The translations under genes and the position numbers were made by a program. Source: Semisulcospira habei (lineage: Eukaryota > Mollusca > Gastropoda > Semisulcospiridae). From it: a stretch of 64,000 nt of DNA. The notes beneath the pieces were generated by a model that saw only the letters and a list, made by a program, of their open reading frames with translations, did not search any database and was not told where the DNA came from. Location: NCBI GenBank assembly GCA_036245525.1, contig BTPG01000004.1:46077982-46141981 (forward strand), written 5' to 3'. This document shows, piece after piece, positions 55,355-64,000 of this stretch (position 1 is its first letter; each line of letters begins with the position of its first letter).

Positions 55355-55420
55355 CAAGAGGCATAGAACCTCATGAGCCCCCGGGACTGCGGGGGCTCAT
55401 GAGGTTCTATGCCTCTTGCA
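55355..55420. mobile_element. Family-A hairpin core
   Basis: CAAGAGGCATAGAACCTCAT / ATGAGGTTCTATGCCTCTTG; centre CCCCCGGGACTGCGGGGG. Confidence 0.85.
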
Positions 55421-55539
55421 GTTGGGCGGTTCCGGCCGTCAGGGGGTCACTAGCAACTTTTTTAAGGCAGTGTTTACGGCAGCAGATATTGGATAAATGT
55501 ATAATCGATGATCCAAGCTGTCGTGTCTTCGAAGGCCCA

Positions 55540-56206
55540 CTACCGCTTTAACTGTTCAAAGATACACTTCTGTAACAGATGGTTACGAAACGCTACACAC
55601 AGGTCTTAGCACAGACATCCGTTAACAGTCGTCTTATATCAGTACGACATCCACTCCGTCTATACACGCTTCAGCACGAGAAAGCTAATGTTCCACCAGT
55701 AGGTAGCGCTGGCAGAATGTACAACAACCAGGGATTCAGCGCTGAGATTCCCTGGTTGTGTACAATCTGCACGCTGAGTAATCCCCTGGTTGTACAATCT
55801 GCAGCGTAGCCTCACTACTGGTGGATCCGTATCTCGAGCAAATGTACAGTTGTAGCTGTGCATCACTGTGGATCAGGTTTACCGACCAATAGTAAGCACT
55901 TCGTTGTGAGTAGTTCCCTCCACTCTAAGTCGAGAAGCAGGTTATAAAGACTATGCACTTTAGAAGATGCACGTCTTACAACGCGTATTCTTGGGCTGCG
56001 AGGGCGAGCGGGCGCAGGGATAACGTTGCCAGCGTGAGTAAAAATAGATTGACACGCTAACGGCAGCGCAGAATAAATAAGTGCGATTACGCGTGTGCTT
56101 TTGCTGCGTGTCCCAACTGCTGTTAAAGTTCAGTAGGTGTGTCGACAAGGCATGACACACACAAATGGTGCTGAAATGTGTCTTCAGATTTATGCGTAAT
56201 TGTACT
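55540..56206 (+). repeat. Diverged duplication, copy 1
   Basis: CCACTACCGCTTTAACTGTT, CAGTCGTCTTATATCAGTAC, GACACGCTAACGGCAGCGCA and GGTGTGTCGACAAGGCAT recur in order at 57500-58230. Confidence 0.75.
55693..55824. mobile_element. Family-I palindrome
   Basis: CCACCAGTAGGTAGCGC to CACTACTGGTGG; AACAACCAGGGATTCAGCGC pairs with its complement and CCCTGGTTGT-GTACAATCTGC is present twice on the right. Only in copy 1 of the duplication. Confidence 0.7.
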
Positions 56207-56424
56207 ATAACTCATTGTACCCCAAGACCGAAATCCCCAAATGTTGCCGTTGTCCTCAGCCAAAACTGCTTTGCAGTGCAGGACACAGAGATCGACAATG
56301 ATAGTTCAAGGGTGATGCCAGAATAGCTTGGCGCCCATAGGCGCCAAGCTATTCTGGCATCACCCTTGAACTATCATGGTCGATCCTTATCTTGCTGTGG
56401 TGTGTCTGGGGTAGAATGAGTTAA
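56207..56424. mobile_element. Family-B hairpin MITE
   Basis: TATAACTCATTGTACCCC to GGGGTAGAATGAGTTAA; core AAGGGTGATGCCAGAATAGC is perfect around TTGGCGCCCATAGGCGCCAA, with ATG/CAT in place of GTG/CAC on both arms. Confidence 0.88.
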
Positions 56425-56509
56425 GGTACGTAACTGTGTATTGCAACAAGTGTGCAGCATAGCTTTGCAATCGATGGTTGTTGCTCGACTAAAGAATGCG
56501 CCAGCAGTT

Positions 56510-56590
56510 GTCGTGTTGTTGTTGCTGTTGTTGTTGTTGGTGTTGGTGTTGTTGGTGGTGGTGGTGGTGGTGGTGGTAGTGGTGGTTTTG
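56510..56590. repeat. (GTT)n/(GGT)n microsatellite
   Basis: TTGTTGTTG then GGTGGTGGTGG. Confidence 0.95.
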
Positions 56591-56626
56591 TTTGTTTGGT
56601 TGGTTAAGTTTTTTTTTTGGGGGGGG

Positions 56627-56708
56627 TTAACTCCTTAATCGCCGGGGCAAGGCGATCACTACTCAGTTGCACGAGGCACAAGCCCTCATGAGGACGTGCG
56701 CCTCTTGT
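56627..56708. mobile_element. Family-A MITE, short
   Basis: TTAACTCCTTAATCGCCGG left end; core CACGAGGCACAAGCCCTCAT / GAGGACGTGCGCCTCTTG. Confidence 0.65.
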
Positions 56709-57193
56709 TAGCCCTATGTTCTTCATGCCAGTGTACTGTTTCATTTACATCTGCGTTCTTCACGAGCGAGTGTGGGTCAGCGCGCGCTTGTTTCTAACGC
56801 GCAATTCGTGATCACTGGCAGCGAAGGGACACAACTGACAGATGCTGCGTTTGGATGCCTGGTTGCGGCGGATGCGGCGCCTCACAAATGAGTGAAACGG
56901 GACTTTAACCCGTTCAACCCCAAGGCCATTTGGCCAAATTCTCATATGGGCCCGGTTTCTTCTTAAGCGTTTTCGTGGGGGTATCAGCTCCAGATCTGCT
57001 ATGTTGAGTAACCAGTAACCAGATCCGGTCCATGCTCTGAATGCCCGCACTGACTGACTATCCATCTACAACAGATAAATAGAGAAAGCGTGGTTTTCGA
57101 CTGCCCGCGGAGCAGCTGGCATTACGGTCTCAAGTGCGAGCACTTACGCCATCGGCCGGGGAAACACTGGGGCCCATATGTGGCGGTGTCATC

Positions 57194-57357
57194 TAACGAA
57201 TATGTGCCAGTTGCAGGAGCTGGATCGACCATGACCATTGAAGGGTAGTGCCAGATTAGCTTGGCGCCATATTGGCGCCAAGCTAATCTGGCACTACCCT
57301 TGAATTATCATGGTCGATCCATCTTCTGTTATAGTGCGTCAGGGCGGACAGTTTTAA
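57194..57357. mobile_element. Family-B hairpin MITE
   Basis: Core AAGGGTAGTGCCAGATTAGC around TTGGCGCCATATTGGCGCCAA is perfect; outer AGCTGGATCGACCATGA / TCATGGTCGATCCATCT also pairs. Confidence 0.85.
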
Positions 57358-57642
57358 AGAGATTCACACGCAGGACCAGCATAATCTGTTTTTTAAAAAA
57401 AATTGAACACAACACAGGCGTGGGTCGAGATATGCTTTTATTACGATGTGCAGTATCGGTGTACTATATAATTATGTCACTTCTTTTCACGTTTTGACAG
57501 TTGAAGGTCCACTACCGCCGCAACTGTTTAGAGATACACTCAGTGGTTTATTTAGACACAGGACAATCCTGTTCAGCACACGTCGTCTTTATATCAATAA
57601 CCTGACAACGACTCCACTCCGTTCTAGAAATGCAACGGAGTC

Positions 57643-57945
57643 TGAAATAGCTCAGGAAGTTAAACTTCGGAGCAGGAGAGCGAAGGGAATCGCCGGGTCG
57701 TGGGTTCGAATCCCGTCCCGGCCCCGGTAGCTGGACTCACAATCCAGAGGGAAAACGGATTTGTTCAATAGCATGTCCGTTGAAAGGTCCTGGTAAATCA
57801 AAGTGGCACAGTTGGAGTGCGCCTGAGTTGATCAGTGTTCAGGTCGTACTCAATAGGTAATAGATTTCCCTGTCCCCCATAACCCGCCCGTCAGGGCCGT
57901 CCATGATCACCTCGGTGCTGTGGACGTTAAACCCGAACTAACCAA
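57643..57945 (+). mobile_element. SINE family 1, full length
   Basis: tRNA-like head: A-box AATAGCTCAGGAAGTTAA, B-box GGGTTCGAATCCC. Central domain AGCATGTCCGTTGAAAGGTC, CTGAGTTGATCAGTGTTCAG; tail GACGTTAAACCCGAACTAAC. I did not identify its central domain with a named one (Deu, V, Ceph, Nin or Meta). Confidence 0.85.
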
Positions 57946-58126
57946 CGGTATCAGTCCGAGAAACTGCTAAAAATAGACAGACACGCTAACGGCAGCGCAG
58001 AATAAATAAGTGCGATTAGGCGTGTGCTTTTGCTGCGTGTCCCAGACTGCTGTTAAAGTTCATTAGGTGTGTCGACAAGGCATAACAAACACAAATGAGG
58101 CTGAAATGTGTCTTCATATTTCTGCG

Positions 58127-58201
58127 AATATACTCACGAAAATGCCTGCAGACGACGTGGGCAAGCCCTATAGAATCTTCGTTCGCGAAGTCAAGCCAAG
58201 A
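58127..58201 (+). mobile_element. 75-nt LINE 3'-end insertion
   Basis: CGAAAATGCCTGCAGACGAC ... GAAGTCAAGCCAAGA is the last ~68 nt of the RTE-like LINE (short 3' subfamily). Flanked by TTTCTGCG on both sides (58119-58126, 58205-58212). The related locus at 56188-56200 is uninterrupted. Confidence 0.82.
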
Positions 58202-58400
58202 AGATTTCTGCGTAATGGTACTTTAAGAAAAGAGATAAATACTGTGCCTTTTTCTACAAACAATTATCAATATGATGATAGTGCAAAGGCGTGCCTCAAC
58301 AAACTTTATAGGACAGTGTGTGAGTGACTGTGTGTCACAGTGAACACCGCAACAAGCGTCGACCCCTTTTAACAAAATTGTTTGTATTCTGTCCCTCCAG

Positions 58401-58523
58401 GTTCTCCACTCATTTCAACGCCGCTCACGTCCTGAAGACAGATGATGACACATACTTGGATCTGGACAGAATTGTGACTCTGCTATCATCTGAACCTCTC
58501 ACCGGAAACACGTGGTGGGGAAA
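58401..58523 (+). CDS. B3GALNT2: DDD-motif exon (recovered exon 4) of the B3GALNT2-like gene
   Basis: The exon is 123 nt in phase 2/2, between acceptor TGTCCCTCCAG (58400) and donor GTAAGT (58524). It encodes FSTHFNAAHVLKTDDDTYLD then LDRIVTLLSSEPLTGNTWWG. KTDDD is the divalent-metal and UDP-sugar binding DxD motif of GT31 enzymes. WWG, about 25 residues later, is typical of B3GALNT2 rather than of most beta-3-galactosyltransferases. Joined to the exon ending at 11705 it gives a Trp codon followed by eight residues before HVLKTDDD, the same spacing as vertebrate B3GALNT2, so no exon need be missing in the 46.7-kb intron. The remaining C-terminal exons (FRxxW, GSGY and EDV regions) were not found in the last 5.5 kb and probably lie beyond the window. 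Confidence 0.9.
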
Positions 58524-58677
58524 GTAAGTCAGTAGAGAGAGTGGACAGGAGCTAGTTTGACGGTGGTAGCATGAGGGTATTGTCTGATCCGTTTGGCACC
58601 CAGGCTGACCTGAACGACCTCTTACCGAAAGTAAGTTGTTGGTGTAGGAAGCCGACGAACTAGTCGTGAGATATCAA

Positions 58678-58752
58678 GTTAAGCTCAAGGGTAGTGCCTG
58701 ATCAGTTTGGTGCCAGAGGCGCCAAACTGATCAGGCACTACCCTTGAGTTAA
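58678..58752. mobile_element. Family-B hairpin variant
   Basis: GTTAAGCTCAAGGGTAGTGC / GCACTACCCTTGAGTTAAC; TGATCAGTTTGG / CCAAACTGATCA replace TTAGCTTGG on both arms. About 150 nt after a splice donor. Confidence 0.85.
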
Positions 58753-58877
58753 CGCGGTCGATCTGTCTTCGACATTTGTTACAGGGCAGTGAGACCGGTC
58801 TATGACGCCAGAAGTGGCATTTATTCAACTCGCACGCTTTTTTTTCCCGACCACGTGTCACAAGACTGTCTCAATAG

Positions 58878-59043
58878 ACGATTTCTAGAAATCAGAAGGA
58901 GGTCAAAATTGCACGTGATTCGACGAAAGCGGTGGATGGATTAAAAAGCCCGGGCAAACACGCGATATCGGGCTTTTAATTCATTGTTTTCATCGAAACA
59001 CGTGTTATTTGTTTGACTTACGTCTGATTTCCAGACAACGTCT
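58878..59043. mobile_element. Family-J palindrome 2
   Basis: GACGATTTCTAGAAATCAG ... CTGATTTCCAGACAACGTC; inner AAAAGCCCGGGCAAACACGC / CGATATCGGGCTTTTAAT. Confidence 0.7.
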
Positions 59044-59339
59044 ATTCACGTTTGGTGATAAAGGCTGTGCGATCTCCGCTGCACTTTTGACCGTTTCGTT
59101 GCAATGCCACATCACGATCGCCCACTGAGGCGGGGCAAAAGTAAGGGCGACCCAAAAGTGGCACCCGCCCCTCTTCAAAGACAAAAGAAAATGTCGATTC
59201 TGAGGTTAAACCTCTTTCAAAAAGTCGTTGTGTGAATAAAACTGAATGAGGCCTGGCCTCCTTTTATGCAAAATGAATCGCTCATGCTCGCTTGTCTACT
59301 AAGTACCCGTCACTCTCTAGGCCACCTGTTCATTCTGCA

Positions 59340-59402
59340 AAAGGCAGAGATGCTCTTAAGCCCCTGCGGATGCAGGAGCTCATGAGAATCTTTGCCTCTT
59401 GC
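59340..59402. mobile_element. Family-A hairpin, decayed
   Basis: AAAGGCAGAGATGCTCTTAA / CATGAGAATCTTTGCCTCTT; centre CCCCTGCGGATGCAGG. Confidence 0.7.
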
Positions 59403-59524
59403 TGAATGCGATTGCTCACTCTGCCGGCTATTACGAACGATTTCAAAGATGTGTCGTACTTTTTTTTAATTTCTTTTGGCGAAAACTTTCCTCTCAGTAT
59501 GATATCGGTTGTTGTCTTCGTTCG

Positions 59525-59578
59525 CGCCGTGAGATAGCCGCAGTTGCTTGCTCGGCGTTAAAGTCTAACTAATTAACT
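59525..59578 (+). mobile_element. SINE/LINE tail fragment
   Basis: GCCGTGAGATAGCCGCAGTT ... GCGTTAAAGTCTAACTAATT resembles the 3' end of the I-group LINE (32027-32085). Confidence 0.6.
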
Positions 59579-59616
59579 ACACGTATTCTTTCCGTTCACA
59601 AAATGTTCCCTTCAAC

Positions 59617-59989
59617 CTAGTGCGCTAAAGGCCATTGGGCCGACATCGGCCGCCGTTGGCCCGCGCACAGCCGTGCACAGACACACAAACACAGCTGTGC
59701 ACAGACACACAAACACAGCCGTGCGCAGACACACAAACACAGCCGTGCGCAGACACACAAACACAGCCGTGCACAGACACACAAACACAGCCGTGCACAG
59801 ACACACAAACACAGCCGTGCGCAGACACACAAACACAGCCGTGCGCAGACACACAAACACAGCCGTGCACAGACACACAAACACAGCCGTGCACAGACAC
59901 ACAAACACAGCCGTGCGCAGACACACAAACACAGCCGTGCGCGGGCCAACGGCGGCCGACGTCGGCCCAATGGCCTTTAGCGCACTGGG
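59617..59989. mobile_element. Family-D hairpin with an expanded loop
   Basis: Left arm CTAGTGCGCTAAAGGCCATT...CCGTTGGCCCGCGCAC, right arm GCGCGGGCCAACGG...AATGGCCTTTAGCGCACTG; ~50-bp arms nearly perfect. In 13652-13762 the loop is a few bases; here it holds 11 units of a 24-bp minisatellite. Confidence 0.9.
59670..59933. repeat. 24-bp minisatellite with 96-bp higher-order pattern
   Basis: Eleven units of GCCGTGCRCAGACACACAAA+CACA. R alternates in pairs (A,A,G,G,A,A,G,G,A,A,G, then the arm with G), i.e. a four-unit higher-order repeat. Being a multiple of 3 it leaves several frames open by chance. Confidence 0.95.
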
Positions 59990-60139
59990 AAGTGATCGCG
60001 GACCGTTATGAAATAATGAAAATATATAACATTCAAGAGATCACTGAAAGTAGGACACCTCTTGGCCCCATTCCTGTACCAAGTTCGAAATAACCTCCTC
60101 GTCTAAGGGAGCAATGTTAGCATAAATAGGGCCAGCATG

Positions 60140-60203
60140 AAGCAATGTATTCTCATGAGCCCCTGCAACTTGCGGGCAATCATGACGATCTGTATTTCTT
60201 GCA
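60140..60203. mobile_element. Family-A hairpin, decayed
   Basis: ATGTATTCTCATGAGCCCCT / TCATGACGATCTGTATTTCT. Confidence 0.65.
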
Positions 60204-60619
60204 GGTAAGATAGGCATGATTTGGGTTCATTTTGCTGATTTGCTGGTTTTTGTTCGCGAACCGTTATGAAATAATTGAAATTGTAACCTGTCCGCCATGA
60301 GATAATTGAATATATAGCACGTCCCTTACTCTTTCATTGGCTGCGATAATGTGGTCAATTACGTTTTAGTGTGTCATGTCTGACCCATGGTATCCAATTT
60401 CAGATTGCTTCGCTATCCGTTCAGAGGAAGCTGTAGAAACGGAGAAGCTTTCAGGTTTCGATTGATTGATTCGGATAAAAATGGAAATACTCGTAAATGG
60501 TAAAAGAAAAAAAAATTATGCCAACTTCAGTGGAATAAAAAGTTAAACATAAAAGAATAAAAACACAACGATGACAACTGCTGAGTTGAAAACTGTAAAA
60601 TAAAATGTCAATACAACCG

Positions 60620-60620
<1 letters not shown>

Positions 60621-60716
<96 letters not shown>
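60621..60716. repeat. (CT)n microsatellite
   Basis: About 48 CT units. Confidence 0.97.
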
Positions 60717-60718
<2 letters not shown>

Positions 60719-60858
60719 TTCCCCTACTCCCCCCCCCCCCTTTCCCCGAAATCCCACGCTGTTTGAGGGAGGTTTGGGAAATGATCGGGTGGGTGGCCCA
60801 TTCCCCAACCCCCCTGAAACAGCGTGGGATTTAGAGTGTGAATTCTGTTAAATGTTTT

Positions 60859-61018
60859 CAACGCATTCAGCCCGGACAAACCACAGCAAGACATGAATAG
60901 CTATTCTGGCACCACCCTTGAACTATCATGATCTGATCTTTCTCTAGAATTGTAATGCAGTCCTTCAGAGGGCAACTTTAATATCTGGGGATTTCGGTCC
61001 TGGGGTAAAATGTGTTAA
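60859..61018. mobile_element. Family-B MITE lacking the left arm
   Basis: CAACGCATTCAGCCCGGAC then directly AATAGCTATTCTGGCACCAC; right end CTGGGGTAAAATGTGTTAA. Confidence 0.8.
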
Positions 61019-61382
61019 GCAATGGTGTACATGCATTTTGTAAATATGCTTTTGGCGGAAGTCCAGTCGACCTCCGAATGCATCGAACGGTGTTACATGA
61101 AAGAAAGCAGACTTTGGTCACAATCATTTGACTTTAGTGCCTACTGCAAGAAACGAATTGACATGAGAGCTCAAAGGGTAGTACCTAACTAGCAATGCGC
61201 CCGAAGAGGCCCGGAACTAATTAGTGATGGCCATTGCTTGCTGGGAAGAGCTTACCTAGGACAGATGCTCACATGTCAGTGGAAGGAAGGCCGTGAAAAA
61301 TGGTCTCAAAGTCAGCGAGGACAAGCGAGGACAGAACGCAGCAGACAAACGTGCCAAGGGGAGAAAACAGCCAGAATAAAAG

Positions 61383-61771
61383 TCCGAAATAGCTCAGGCG
61401 ATTAGTCCCCGATCACATTGTGTGCTAGTGGGACATTAAAATGAAGAAAACAACAACAACAACAGGCGATTAAGCGTCGGAGCAAGAGAGCGAAGGGAAT
61501 AACCCGGGTCGTGGGTTCGAGTCCCCGTTCCGGCCCCGGTAGCTGGACTCGCAATCCAGGGAAAAAAGACGGGCTTGTTCCATAGCATGTCCGTTGAAAG
61601 GTCCTGATAAATGAAAGTGGCACTATTGCAGTGCGCCTGAATTGATCAGTGTTCAGGTCGTACTCCATAGGCAATAGATTTATCTGTCCCTCATAACCCG
61701 CCCGTCAGGACCGTCCATTATCACTTCGGTGCCGTGGACGTTATACCCCGGACTAACCAACTAACCAACAG
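61383..61771 (+). mobile_element. SINE family 1 with internal insertion
   Basis: Head GAAATAGCTCAGGCGATTAG is followed by ~60 nt ending AACAACAACAACAGG, then GGCGATTAAGCG repeats the A-box region; B-box GGGTTCGAGTCCC; tail ACTAACCAACTAACCAAC. Confidence 0.82.
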
Positions 61772-61920
61772 CCAGAGGACAACCAGAAGTCCGTCTTCAA
61801 ATCCCGCCTCTGTAACAGGGACTGTCGTGCTCGCGTGGGGCTGTACAGCCACAGCAGGCGTTGTTCAACAACGCAAGACCAGTGACATTTTCAAGGGCGC
61901 TGCTCCATGGTCTCTCCATC

Positions 61921-62034
61921 GAGACTGACAGATGCCTACTCCTAGTACTAGGACTATCCAGTGCGCTAAGGCCATCGAGACTGACAGATGCCTGCTCCTA
62001 GTACTAGGACTATCCAGTGCGCTAAGGCCATCGG
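61921..62034. repeat. 56-bp tandem pair
   Basis: GAGACTGACAGATGCCT ... CAGTGCGCTAAGGCCATC occurs twice (61921, 61977); the second leads into a family-D hairpin. Confidence 0.9.
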
Positions 62035-62112
62035 GCCTACGTCGTCTGCCGCTGGCCCGCCTACAGCCGTGCGCGGGCCAACGGCGGCCCGACGGCCTTT
62101 TGCGCACTGGGT
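62018..62112. mobile_element. Family-D hairpin
   Basis: AGTGCGCTAAGGCCATCGGG / CCCGACGGCCTTTTGCGCACT; centre CTGGCCCGCCTACAGCCGTG is slightly rearranged. Confidence 0.8.
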
Positions 62113-62682
62113 ACTTGCATCAATTTGTCATGGAGCTCATAGCGACTCCACGAGTTTGTGTGGCAAATTGTTACAAAGCACGCTGAGACTCCAGAAGGTA
62201 TCTGTGAAGACTTGTAACAACTGTCAAATTGTCACGAACCTCGTTACAAGGGTGCCGGAGTTAATGCCCCCCTCCCCCCCAAAAAAAAAATAAATTAAAA
62301 AATTAAAAAAATAATAATAATAAATAAAAATAAAAAAAATAAATAAAAAAAAATCTCCCCACTTCCGAGACCATTTAGCAGCATTTCCTCTGAGCTTGTC
62401 TGGATTCTGTAGAGATCCCATATCCTGTACAGATCCCATCTCCTGTAATTCTTTTTTTTTTTTTTTTGCGTTCTGTCCTCGTTTGTCCTCGCTGACTTTG
62501 AGACCGTTTTTCACGGCCTTCCTTCCACAGACATGTGAGCATCTGTCCTAGGTAAGCTCTTCCCAGCAAGCAATGGCCATCGGGCCGACGACCTTGTGCG
62601 CAAGGGGTTCCTACCTCTGTGTGTCGATGTCGAGCGTTTTGAGATGGCGCTTACGGATATCAGCCGCCAGCATAGCATGATC

Positions 62683-62961
62683 GCTGCAAAGGGTCGTAGA
62701 TACTCCACTAGCTTTTTAACAACAGACTTGCTGCAAAGGGTCGTAGATACTCCACTAGCTTTTTAACAACAGACGTGCTGCAAAGGGTCGTAGATACTCC
62801 ACTAGCTTTTTAACAACAGACGTGCTGCAAAGGGTCGTAGATACTCCACTAGCTTTTTAACAACAGACGTGCTGCAAAGGGTCGTAGATACTCCACTAGC
62901 TTTTTAACAACAGACGTGCTGCAAAGGGTCGTAGATACTCCACTAGCTTTTTAACAACAGA
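62683..62961. repeat. 47-bp tandem array, 6 copies
   Basis: Units start at 62683, 62730, 62777, 62824, 62871 and 62918 (GCTGCAAAGGGTCGTAGATA ... TTAACAACAGACGT). Nearly identical, so recent. Confidence 0.95.
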
Positions 62962-62971
62962 TTTTTTTTCC

Positions 62972-63203
62972 CCGGAAATCGGAAGCAGGTCAAACTTGCA
63001 CCTTGTTCGACAAAAACAGTCGATTTAATAGCCATGACAAACATGCGATAAGAAGTAATTCAAACTTGCGCGTGTTTTGACGATAAACATTGCATTAAAT
63101 TTAAATGCCCTGACAAGCACGCGATATCGCATGTTTGTCCGGGCTTTTAATCCACTGTTTTTGTCGAAACACGTGCAATTTTGGCCTCCTTCCGATATCC
63201 AGT
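62972..63203. mobile_element. Family-J palindrome 3 with duplicated left arm
   Basis: CCGGAAATCGGAAGCAGGTC and TTCAAACTTGCGCGTGTTTTG both pair with the right arm CGAAACACGTGCAATTTTGG ... CTTCCGATATCC. Confidence 0.7.
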
Positions 63204-63667
63204 AATCGCCGGCGTAATGTCACAAATCTTTGTGACAACAAAACGGGTTTTACAAATCACGTTCAGACTCTGAGGAGTGTCCGCGAAGTTTGTGACAATT
63301 GTTACATTATCACAACTCACGTTACAACACTGTCCTCAGAACATGTGAGCTTTCACTGGCTATACCAGACAATCATGTTCTCATATTGTACTAACCTGAG
63401 ATTCTTCAGTTCACCGTACAACCCGCGAGCCGTAAGGGCCGAAACCACAAACTAATCCCCATAATTATCTGAGACGCGTCCTCGAACAGGTACACCCATT
63501 TTCTCTAGACGGATCGACTGTTTGATGGTTCGAGGCGAAAGTACTACGCCCGAACTTTCAGAGACGTGCGAGACGTGCTTTGTCTGGATACGTGCCATAA
63601 AGCCGCGAGTCCGGATGAAGCACATCATGGGTGTGTTAACCCATTTAACCACATTTAGAGTCGTCAA

Positions 63668-63768
63668 TTAACTCATTCGAGACGTGCCGCCTCCGGATAC
63701 GCGGCTTAAGCCTTATGCCTTATGCCTTATGCCGCGTATCCGGAGGCGGCACGTCTCGAATGAGTTAA
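63668..63768. mobile_element. Family-C hairpin MITE, TTAA to TTAA
   Basis: TTAACTCATTCGAGACGTGC to GCACGTCTCGAATGAGTTAA; the stem CGCCTCCGGATACGCGGC is perfect and the loop contains three CCTTATG units. Confidence 0.92.
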
Positions 63769-63803
63769 CAGCTATACATGCACCAGCTCCAGGAAATGTC
63801 TCC

Positions 63804-63893
63804 ACCATGATAATTCAAGGGTGGTGCCAGGTTAGCCTGGCGCCTGATGATGGCGCCAAGCTAATCTGGCACTACGCCTGAACTATCATGGTC
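63804..63893. mobile_element. Family-B hairpin core
   Basis: ATGATAATTCAAGGGTGGTG / CACTACGCCTGAACTATCAT around TGGCGCCTGATGATGGCGCCA. Confidence 0.8.
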
Positions 63894-64000
63894 GAGCCAG
63901 CGCCTGCTGTATTGCGCTGGGGCTCTATGGGTTTGCGCTGTCGTGAAATTTCTCGAACACGGTTGTCCTCATGGACGTGGCCCACATCTGAGAGTTTTTC

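Larger units (their letters stand above)
57500..58230 (+). repeat. Diverged duplication, copy 2 (with two insertions)
   Basis: Matches 55540-56206 but carries SINE 57643-57945 and a LINE 3'-end fragment at 58127-58201. Confidence 0.75.
61226..62580. repeat. 1.35-kb interval bounded by ~110-bp inverted repeats
   Basis: Left arm 61226-61345 (ATGGCCATTGCTTGCTGGGA, ACCTAGGACAGATGCTCACA) matches, inverted, 62466-62580 (CAGCAAGCAATGGCCAT at its end). Between them lie SINE 61383-61771 and a family-D hairpin. Confidence 0.8.
58524..64000 (+). other. Downstream intron of the B3GALNT2-like gene (partial)
   Basis: Starts with GTAAGT and runs to the window edge with no further convincing exon. It is filled by MITEs, two SINE traces and two minisatellites. 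Nothing identifiable in 59045-59335, 60204-60620, 61019-61225, 62113-62465 (A-rich near 62280-62350) and 63204-63667. Confidence 0.55.

Noticed and set aside
57643..57725. Functional tRNA gene
   Set aside because: It is the head of a SINE with three further copies in the window.
59635..60093. 152-codon ORF with HTNTA/THRQT-type repeats
   Set aside because: Produced by a 24-bp minisatellite (multiple of 3) that is open in several frames on both strands.

Overview
The window is animal (metazoan) nuclear DNA, with no prokaryotic or organellar signature. It consists almost entirely of introns of one host gene on the + strand. Four exons could be recovered: 930-1082, 5739-5820, 11522-11705 and 58401-58523. 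They have canonical AG/GT borders and their phases chain without a break (0/0, 0/1, 1/2, 2/2). Together they encode the middle of a family-31 glycosyltransferase that most resembles B3GALNT2 (beta-1,3-N-acetylgalactosaminyltransferase 2), including the metal-binding DDD motif. The last intron between recovered exons is about 46.7 kb. The repeat mix (I-group, RTE-like and CR1-like LINEs, tRNA-headed SINEs, palindromic MITEs) fits a lophotrochozoan, perhaps a mollusc; that taxonomic guess is inference.

The introns are packed with mobile DNA. (1) Dozens of short, almost perfectly palindromic elements are scattered throughout. Several families (A, B, C, F below) are bounded by TTAA and begin TTAACCCTTT-, TTAACTCATT- or similar, which points to non-autonomous piggyBac- or Kolobok-type DNA transposons whose whole body is a hairpin. 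Other hairpin families (D, E, G, H, I, J) have unknown ends. (2) Two copies of one RTE-like LINE occur at 16343-20860 (minus) and 34240-37992 (plus), both with target-site duplications. (3) A Russian-doll stack occupies 22.3-33.8 kb. A CR1/Rex1-like LINE is split by a second CR1-like LINE, which is split by a full I-group (Nimb-like) LINE. That in turn carries another CR1-like LINE in its 5' UTR and a TTAA-flanked DNA element inside its ORF2. (4) Several SINEs, microsatellites, minisatellites and local duplications fill the rest.

The most unusual objects are 'retro-foldbacks' at 19788-20132 and 40651-40952. Each consists of the first ~150 nt of the RTE-like LINE, the same stretch inverted, then the last ~45 nt of that LINE, and each is flanked by a 13-18 bp target-site duplication. 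A third element (12026-12453) has the same plan, with ~120-bp inverted arms, a short unique 3' tail and a 13-bp duplication, but unrelated arms. They look like LINE-mobilised palindromes rather than DNA transposons.

Layout: 1-930, upstream intron with a 77-bp array; 930-11705, three exons and two MITE-rich introns; 12-22 kb, foldbacks, SINEs and RTE copy 1; 22.3-33.8 kb, nested LINE stack; 34.2-38.0 kb, RTE copy 2; 38-53 kb, MITEs, a local duplication and a pogo-like element plus its inverted relative; 53.9-58.4 kb, a diverged repeat block and a second duplication; 58.4-64 kb, the DDD exon and downstream intron with minisatellites and SINEs. No RNA gene, CRISPR array or intact autonomous transposase was found.
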